Assembly: GCF_001423765.1 (NCBI RefSeq)
Contig: NZ_LMPG01000010.1
Location: forward strand, 249,220 to 313,219
Direction of reading: 5' to 3'
Length of the DNA stretch: 64,000 nucleotides
Source: Sphingomonas sp. Leaf343
GTDB lineage: Bacteria; Pseudomonadota; Alphaproteobacteria; Sphingomonadales; Sphingomonadaceae
In this document: one piece after another, positions 58,807-64,000 of the stretch
Position numbering within the stretch: the stretch's first letter is position 1
How the letters are laid out: every line of letters starts with the position of its first letter
Position numbers and translations under genes: made by a program
Notes under the pieces: model-generated
Told to the model about the DNA's origin: nothing
What the model saw: only the letters and a program-made list of their open reading frames with translations
The model's database searches: none

Positions 58807-58822
58807 TACCGCATCTTCGGTA
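58807..58822. promoter_or_regulatory. Candidate operator between ACAD and TetR genes
   Basis: An inverted repeat, TACCG-N6-CGGTA, lies in the 146-base divergent region, with a second nested pair CCGC ... GCGG around it (58809-58828). It is a reasonable site for the adjacent tandem TetR regulator. Binding is not tested. Confidence 0.35.
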
Positions 58823-58910
58823 AAGCGGGCGCGGGGCGGGATTTTCCCTCCTGCGTCGATCGTTACGAAAGGGACTGTTTCTTCCAAACGATGCTGATAG
58901 AAGCGGATCG

Positions 58911-60152
58911 ATGGGGGCCAGCGAACAGCCGAACGACGAAGTGGAGCCGGGAACGCGGCGGTTCCGTGCCAAGCGCGACGCGATCCTCGCGGCCGCCGCC
59001 GACGCGATCAACGAACAATCGGCCAAGGGCATGACCTTCGCCGATGTCGCCCGCCGCGTCGGTCTGAACACCACCAGCGTCACCTATTACTTCAAACGCA
59101 AGGAAGACCTTGCTGCCGCCGCGTTCGAGAACACGCTCGAACGCCTGTCCGAGATGCTGGCGGACGCCATGCGCGAGGCGACGCCGCAGGAACGCGTCGC
59201 CCGCTTCCTGTCGCTCAACATGGCCCGGCTCGCAGCGATCCAGCGTCGCGAGGAAACCGCCTTCGCCGTCCTGTCCGATCTGCGGGCGACCGAGGACCCG
59301 ATCAAATCCCGCCTGCTCGCCGGGTGGCAGCGCGTGTTCCGCGAAACCCGCGCGCTGTGGGGCGAACCCGCCGATCGCGTCCACAAGGACCTGGCCAGCG
59401 CACGCGCCCACGTCCTGCTGGAGAACACGTTCTGGCTGTCGCTCTGGCTGCAGCGCTACGACCTCGATCAGTATGACCGGATCGAGGCGCGGTTGATGGA
59501 CGTGTTCGCGCACGGCATCGCCGGCAAGGGTGCGGACTGGCGCCCGGAAATCCTCGACCTCGATCATGACGAGCGCGAACCCGGCCGCGCGGCGTTCCTG
59601 CTGGCGGCGACCCGGCTCATCAACGAACTCGGCTATCGCGGTGCCTCGGTGCAGCGGATCGCGTCGGAGCTGAACGTCACCAAGGGCAGCTTCTACCACC
59701 ATCTCGATGCCAAGGACGAACTCGTCGTCGCCTGCTATCGCCGCAGCTTCGACACGATCGCCGCCGCGCAGGTTCAGGCGGACGCCTCCGGCGGCACGCA
59801 CTGGCACCGTTTGTCGAGCACCATCGCCACGCTGCTCGACGTGCAATTCTCGCAACGCGCGCCGTTGCTCCGCACCACGGCGCTCAGCGGCCTGCCGCCC
59901 GGGGAGCGCCGTGCGATGGTGAGCCGCTCGGACCGGATCGCCCGCCGCTTCGCCGGCATCATCATGGACGGCATCGCGGAGGGGTCGTGCCGCCCCGTCG
60001 ATGCTCTGGTCGCCGCGCAGGCGCTGATGGCGCTTCAGAACGCCGCGTTCGACATGCGCAAATGGGCGACGACGATGCCGCGCCCGACCGCGATCGCGCT
60101 CTATGCCTCGACCCTGTTGTTCGGACTGTTCGACGACCGCCTCGCGCGGTAG
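58911..60152 (+). CDS. Tandem TetR-family regulator (two TetR units fused)
   Basis: This 413-residue protein contains two complete TetR units in one chain. The first helix-turn-helix, residues about 21-67, reads [20 protein letters not shown] followed by FKRKEDL. The second, about 225-271, has [20 protein letters not shown] then LDAKDEL. Each is followed by a helical ligand-binding part of about 140-150 residues. Normal TetR proteins are near 200 residues and dimerise, so this chain may be a covalent dimer. It is divergent from the ACAD operon and 9 bases before the tryptophan dioxygenase gene, so it could control either side. Confidence 0.9.
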   Translation: MGASEQPNDEVEPGTRRFRAKRDAILAAAADAINEQSAKGMTFADVARRVGLNTTSVTYYFKRKEDLAAAAFENTLERLSEMLADAMREATPQERVARFLSLNMARLAAIQRREETAFAVLSDLRATEDPIKSRLLAGWQRVFRETRALWGEPADRVHKDLASARAHVLLENTFWLSLWLQRYDLDQYDRIEARLMDVFAHGIAGKGADWRPEILDLDHDEREPGRAAFLLAATRLINELGYRGASVQRIASELNVTKGSFYHHLDAKDELVVACYRRSFDTIAAAQVQADASGGTHWHRLSSTIATLLDVQFSQRAPLLRTTALSGLPPGERRAMVSRSDRIARRFAGIIMDGIAEGSCRPVDALVAAQALMALQNAAFDMRKWATTMPRPTAIALYASTLLFGLFDDRLAR

Positions 60153-60161
60153 CGTCCGGCG

Positions 60162-60950
60162 ATGAGCCGCATCACCTATCGCAGCTATCTGCGCCTGCCC
60201 GATCTGCTCGACTGCCAGTCGCCGCTGTCGGACGCGCACGACGAACTGTTGTTCATCACCATCCATCAGGCGTCGGAACTGTGGCTGAAGCTGTCGCTGC
60301 ACGAACTCCACGCCGCGCGAGATCACATCGCGCGGGATGAACTCAGCCCTGCTTTCAAGATGATGGCGCGCGTCGCTCGCATCATGGCGCAACTGATCCA
60401 GTCGTGGGAGGTGCTGGCGACGATGACCCCCGCCGACTATGCGATGATGCGGGGCAAGCTGGGCACAAGCTCCGGTTTCCAGTCCGACCAGTACCGCCGA
60501 ATCGAATTCCTGCTCGGCAACAAGAACGCCGGCATGCTCGCGCCGCATGCGGCCGAACCCGCCGTCCACGCGGTGCTCGCCGCCGACCTCGCCACCCCCA
60601 GCCTCTACGACGAGGCGATCCGGCTGCTCGCCCGGCGCGGCCTGAGTATCGCCGCCGATCATCTGTCGCGCGACTGGACGCGACCCTATACCGCCCATGC
60701 CGATGTCGAACGCGCCTGGGCCACCGTCTACGCCGACACGACGCGGCATTGGGACCTGTACGAACTCGCGGAGAAGCTCGTCGACCTCGACTACCGCGTC
60801 CAGCTCTGGCGGTTCGGCCATCTCAAGACCGTCGAGCGCGTGATCGGCTTCAAGACCGGCACCGGCGGTACGGGCGGTGTGTCCTATCTGGCGAAGGTGC
60901 TGGAAACGCCGTTCTTCCCGGAACTGCTCAGCGTCCGTACCGCGCTCTGA
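60162..60950 (+). CDS. kynA: Tryptophan 2,3-dioxygenase
   Basis: This 262-residue heme enzyme opens the indole ring of tryptophan to N-formylkynurenine. Landmarks are HDELLFITIHQASELWLK near residue 28, GTSSGFQSDQYRRIEFLLGNK near 100-120, and the heme-proximal RFGHLKTVERVIGFKTGTGGTGG near 223-245. Length is typical. Kynurenine formamidase and kynureninase genes are not next to it. It lies in an overlapping unit with an MFS pump and a thioesterase gene, downstream of the tandem TetR gene. Confidence 0.96.
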   Translation: MSRITYRSYLRLPDLLDCQSPLSDAHDELLFITIHQASELWLKLSLHELHAARDHIARDELSPAFKMMARVARIMAQLIQSWEVLATMTPADYAMMRGKLGTSSGFQSDQYRRIEFLLGNKNAGMLAPHAAEPAVHAVLAADLATPSLYDEAIRLLARRGLSIAADHLSRDWTRPYTAHADVERAWATVYADTTRHWDLYELAEKLVDLDYRVQLWRFGHLKTVERVIGFKTGTGGTGGVSYLAKVLETPFFPELLSVRTAL

Positions 60951-62173
60951 TGGCGTTGCTGCCGCGCTTCGACCACCGCGCCGTGCCGATCGTGCTGGCG
61001 GCGGCGGTGATCGACGTCATCGGTTTCGGCATCGTCATGCCGGTGCTGCCCGCGCTGGTGACCGAACTGGGCCATGTCGGTCTGGCAGAGGCGACACGGA
61101 TCGGCGGCTGGCTGCTCGCGGCGTTCGCGGTCGCCCAGTTCTTCGCCGGACCGGTGCTGGGTCAGCTCGGCGACAGGTTCGGGCGGCGGCCGGTGCTGGT
61201 CCTGTCGATGCTGGCGTTTGGACTGGATTACCTGCTGATGGCGGTCGCGCCGTCGCTCGGCTGGCTGCTGGTCGGCCGCATCGTCGCCGGGATCGCCGGT
61301 GCGACCTATGGGCCCGCCGGTGCGGTCATCGCCGACGTGACGCCGGAGGACAAGCGCGCGGCGTCGTTCGGGCTGCTGGGCGCGGCGTTCGGGATCGGCT
61401 TCATGATCGGCCCTGCTCTGGGCGGGCTCGTGGCGGGTTTCGGCCCCCGCGCGCCGTTCCTGCTCGCCGCCGTGCTCGCCTTCGCCAACGCCGCGGCGAT
61501 GATCGCCTTCCTGCCCGAAACCCTGTCGCCGGAAAACCGCCGCCCGTTCCATCTGCGCGATGCCAACGTCATCGGCGCGTTCCGGCCGCTGTTCGCCGCG
61601 GGCAACGCCGCACCGATTCTGATCGCGTGGTTCCTGTGGCAGCTCGGCAGCATGGTCTATCCCGCGACCTGGTCCTTCTGGGCCGCGATCCGCTTCGGCT
61701 GGAGCCCCGGCGCGATCGGCTGGTCGCTGGCGTGGGTCGGGCTGCTGACCGTGCTGGTGCAGGCGACGATGACCGGGCCGGCCGTGAAACGCTTCGGCGA
61801 ACTCGGCGCGGCGGCGATCGCCATGGCCTGCTCCGCCGCCGCGATGCTCGCGCTCGCCTTCGCGACGGCGGGGTGGCAGGTCTATGCCTTCTTCCTCGTC
61901 GGCGCATTCGGGGCGTTCGCCTATCCCGCGCTGTCCGGCCTCGTCAGCCGCATGGTCGGGCCGGAACGTCAGGGCGCGTTGCAGGGCGGCCTGTCGAGCA
62001 TCACCAGCGTCGCCGAGATCATCGGTCCCCTCATCGCCGCGCAGGCGCTGGCGACCGGGGCGCTCGCCGGGTTCGATGGCGCGGCGTTCCTCGTCTCCGC
62101 CGCGCTGATCGCCGGATCGGGACTGATCGTCCTCGTTGCCGCCCGCCGCCTGCCGGGGGAAGCCGCCGCATGA
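60950..62173 (+). CDS. MFS transporter, TCR/Tet family
   Basis: This 407-residue protein has 12 hydrophobic segments and the DHA1 signature, with motif A (GQLGDRFGRRPVLVLS) near residue 71-86, DVIGFGIVMPVLPAL near 22, and a motif C-like GPALGGLVAG near 155. It resembles tetracycline resistance pumps, but many such chromosomal proteins move other solutes. Its ATG overlaps the kynA stop (TGATG), so a substrate related to tryptophan or kynurenine is possible, though unproved. Confidence 0.88.
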   Translation: MALLPRFDHRAVPIVLAAAVIDVIGFGIVMPVLPALVTELGHVGLAEATRIGGWLLAAFAVAQFFAGPVLGQLGDRFGRRPVLVLSMLAFGLDYLLMAVAPSLGWLLVGRIVAGIAGATYGPAGAVIADVTPEDKRAASFGLLGAAFGIGFMIGPALGGLVAGFGPRAPFLLAAVLAFANAAAMIAFLPETLSPENRRPFHLRDANVIGAFRPLFAAGNAAPILIAWFLWQLGSMVYPATWSFWAAIRFGWSPGAIGWSLAWVGLLTVLVQATMTGPAVKRFGELGAAAIAMACSAAAMLALAFATAGWQVYAFFLVGAFGAFAYPALSGLVSRMVGPERQGALQGGLSSITSVAEIIGPLIAAQALATGALAGFDGAAFLVSAALIAGSGLIVLVAARRLPGEAAA

Positions 62174-62943
62174 CGGGCATCGCGCAGATCATCGCCGCGA
62201 TGGATCGAACCGGCGAAGGCTGGCGTGCGACGCTCCCCGATACGTGGCTGCAAGGCCGCACCGCCTATGGCGGGTTGTCCACCGCCCTCGCCCTCCACGC
62301 CGCACAGCGCTGCGATGCGGACCTGCCGCCGTTGCGATCGGCGCAGGTGTCGTTCATCGGTCCGCTGTCGGGGCAGGTGACGATCGCCGCCACGCTCCTG
62401 CGCCGTGGTCGAAACGCCGCCTTCGTGCAGGCGGACGTCGTCGGCGATGCCGGCCTCGGGTTGCGCGCGACCTTCGTATTCATGCGCGCGATCGAGTCGC
62501 GGCTCGATCATCGGCGCGGCGACGCGCCGCCCTGCCCGCCCCCGCCCCCCGATGCGACGCTGTTCCGCGGCATCCCCGCCATCCCCTTCACCCGGAATTT
62601 CGAGATGTTCGATCAGCCCGCCGACACCGGCGCTGCCGAATGGCTGCGCTGGATCAGGCTGGCCGACCGCTCCGGTCTCGATCCGGCGGTGGAGTTGATG
62701 GCGATCGCCGATGCGCTGCCGCCCGCGGCGCTCAAACTGCTCGACGGTCCGGCGCCTGTCAGTTCGATGACGTGGCTGGTCAATCTGCTCGATCCCGCGC
62801 CCGCTACGACGGACGGCTGGTGGTTGCTCCGCGCGACGACGGATCACGCCGCCGCCGGCAGTTCCAGCCAGGCGATGGCGATCTGGAACGCCGCCGGCCA
62901 GCCGATCGCCGAACAGATGCAGGGCGTCGCCATCTTCGGCTGA
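62170..62943 (+). CDS. Acyl-CoA thioesterase (double hot-dog)
   Basis: This 257-residue protein has the TAYGGLSTALALHAAQR helix of TesB-like/4HBT thioesterases near residue 30-46 and a second hot-dog ending in SSSQAMAIWNAAGQPIAEQMQGVAIF. The proline-rich PPCPPPPP linker sits between halves near 117. Its ATGA overlaps the MFS stop. It is a second thioesterase in this window beside TesB; substrate unknown. Confidence 0.86.
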   Translation: MTGIAQIIAAMDRTGEGWRATLPDTWLQGRTAYGGLSTALALHAAQRCDADLPPLRSAQVSFIGPLSGQVTIAATLLRRGRNAAFVQADVVGDAGLGLRATFVFMRAIESRLDHRRGDAPPCPPPPPDATLFRGIPAIPFTRNFEMFDQPADTGAAEWLRWIRLADRSGLDPAVELMAIADALPPAALKLLDGPAPVSSMTWLVNLLDPAPATTDGWWLLRATTDHAAAGSSSQAMAIWNAAGQPIAEQMQGVAIFG

Positions 62944-63056
62944 TCCTCCGCGACACATTGCGACAAACGCCGCCGGATCGGACATATGCCCGCGACACCG
63001 ATCCGCGATACGGTGACTCAGGACGGGCCTCCTGCCCCGTCGACCGGAGTCGCCTC

Positions 63057-63536
63057 GTGGAACCCTTCACCCTCATCCTCGCCGCCCTGCTCGCCCAGAC
63101 CTCCGCCGACGCGCTGCCGCCCGCCCCGCCGCCACCGCCGCCACGCGCGACGATGCAGGCGAACATCGATGGCGACGGCCTCGTCACGCGGGACGAGGCC
63201 CTGGCGCAGGCCGATGCGCAATTCGCGGCGATGGATGCCGATCACGATGGCAAGCTCAGCGCGGAGGAACGCCGCGCCGGCATGGCCGCGATGCGCGCGT
63301 CCCGCCCCGGCAGCGGCGACGGCCTGCGTCCCCCGCGCGAGGGGAACCGCTCGCGCGGGGATGCCGGAGCGATGGCCGGCGGCGACATGACGCAGGCCGC
63401 CTTTCGCGATCGCGCCGGCCAGCGCTTCGACCGGCTCGACACCGATCGGGACGGCAAGGTCGACCGCGCCGGGATGGCGGCCGCGCGCGCCGCGATGCGT
63501 GGCGGTGGCCGCCCCCGCCCGGCCGGCGACGAGTAA
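63057..63536 (+). CDS. EF-hand domain protein, probably exported
   Basis: This 159-residue protein starts at a GTG with GGAG eight bases before it. A short hydrophobic N-terminus (FTLILAALLAQTSADA) is a plausible signal peptide, followed by a Pro-rich stretch. Three calcium-type loops are visible: NIDGDGLVTRDEA near 36, DADHDGKLSAEE near 59 and DTDRDGKVDRAGM near 128. The linker is rich in Gly, Arg and Asp. Such small EF-hand proteins are common in sphingomonads and probably buffer or sense calcium in the periplasm. Confidence 0.78.
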   Translation: MEPFTLILAALLAQTSADALPPAPPPPPPRATMQANIDGDGLVTRDEALAQADAQFAAMDADHDGKLSAEERRAGMAAMRASRPGSGDGLRPPREGNRSRGDAGAMAGGDMTQAAFRDRAGQRFDRLDTDRDGKVDRAGMAAARAAMRGGGRPRPAGDE

Positions 63537-63562
63537 GCACAGGCTGTCCGGACGCATCCGCC

Positions 63563-64000
63563 ATGCTACAGCCCGACATCATGGGAGATCAGCCGCATCT
63601 GCTGCTCGTCGACGACGAGCGCTCGATCCGTGAACCGCTCGCCGTGTACCTGACGAAACAAGGTTTTCGCGTCACGCAGGCGGGCGATGCGGAGGCGGCC
63701 CGGACGCGCCTGACCGCCTATGCAATCGACCTCGCGATCATCGACATCATGATGCCGGGCGAAGACGGTCTGTCGCTGTGTCGCCACATCGCCGCGACCA
63801 GCGACGTGCCCGTCATCCTGCTGACCGCCAAGGCGGAGGAAACCGACCGCATCGTCGGGCTGGAGATGGGCGCGGACGATTACGTGGTGAAGCCCTTTTC
63901 CCCGCGCGAGCTGGCGACCCGCGTCAAGGTCGTGCTGCGCCGGACTCAGGCGGGCGCGACGCGGCAGCATGCGCCCGAAAGCGGCTCCTACGCCTTCGCC
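63563..64000 (+). CDS. OmpR-family response regulator (partial)
   Basis: The gene runs off the right edge; about 146 residues are seen. The receiver domain has acidic D17 and D18, the phospho-acceptor D61 in IIDIMMPGEDG, T88, and K110 in VVKPFSPREL. What follows is the start of the linker to the winged-helix domain. A second in-frame ATG six codons later (63581) is equally likely as the start. No kinase gene is visible. It lies 26 bases after the EF-hand gene on the same strand. Confidence 0.9.
   Translation, partial: MLQPDIMGDQPHLLLVDDERSIREPLAVYLTKQGFRVTQAGDAEAARTRLTAYAIDLAIIDIMMPGEDGLSLCRHIAATSDVPVILLTAKAEETDRIVGLEMGADDYVVKPFSPRELATRVKVVLRRTQAGATRQHAPESGSYAFA

Noticed and set aside
60950..62173. 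Tetracycline resistance gene
   Set aside because: The pump is a chromosomal Tet-like MFS protein translationally coupled to kynA, with no mobile element or TetR(A-E)-type neighbour; drug specificity cannot be claimed.

Overview
The window is GC-rich bacterial chromosome. Its gene content points to an alphaproteobacterium, most likely a sphingomonad. The clues are a 14-gene nuo operon followed by birA, coaX, a class J ribonuclease and a DUF1467 gene, the alphaproteobacterial DUF2842 gene after 5-FCL, a zapA / 6S RNA / 5-FCL order, and short GC-rich intergenic hairpins. The genus is an inference; no rRNA or other marker gene is present. Almost all of the window is well-packed coding sequence. 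No CRISPR array, insertion sequence, prophage or integrase is visible.

Layout. (1) 1-8613: a type VI secretion cluster. tssA-B-C-C2-E-F-G read leftward and tssG runs off the left edge. A PAAR spike gene and an overlapping PP2C phosphatase gene read rightward from a shared 140-base divergent region. The order matches the rhizobial imp locus (impA-B-C-D-F-G-H) without impE. (2) 8646-13321: serine acetyltransferase, an aldehyde dehydrogenase, a lactonase-like metallo-beta-lactamase protein translationally coupled to a 45-residue membrane peptide, and a manganese catalase. (3) 13396-31617: one long leftward transcription unit, nuoA to nuoN (complex I), then birA, coaX, rnj and DUF1467. (4) 31824-42509: housekeeping genes: inositol monophosphatase, efp, an M23 endopeptidase / L,D-transpeptidase pair, thiE, class I fba, a MazF / ribbon-helix-helix toxin-antitoxin pair, pgk, MOSC, gap, then rightward a small coiled-coil gene, zapA, a probable 6S RNA, 5-FCL and DUF2842, and a leftward tRNA-Asp. 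(5) 42578-45166: an AI-2E transporter and an ArnT/PMT-like glycosyltransferase. (6) 45284-62943: an acyl-CoA island with an acyl-CoA synthetase, a fused enoyl-CoA hydratase / 3-hydroxyacyl-CoA dehydrogenase, a pair of acyl-CoA dehydrogenases, TesB thioesterase, a soluble PAS chemoreceptor, a leftward five-gene operon (acyl-CoA dehydrogenase, zinc alcohol dehydrogenase, APH-like kinase, two SDRs), a divergent regulator carrying two TetR units, then tryptophan 2,3-dioxygenase, a Tet-like MFS pump and a second thioesterase. (7) 63057-64000: an EF-hand protein and a truncated OmpR-type response regulator.

How the genes work together. The most interesting unit is 53790-60152. Its kinase and acyl-CoA dehydrogenase look like the two halves of animal ACAD10/ACAD11 proteins, split into separate genes and joined to SDRs and an alcohol dehydrogenase. 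This suggests catabolism of 4-hydroxy fatty acids through a phosphorylated acyl-CoA, feeding the beta-oxidation genes at 45-52 kb. That pathway is inferred, not shown. Other points of note are a two-hairpin repeat family with one copy inside the birA reading frame, an apparent CTG start for birA, a histidine-rich loop in NuoL, a long disordered tail on NuoC, and a perfect palindrome in front of the toxin-antitoxin pair.
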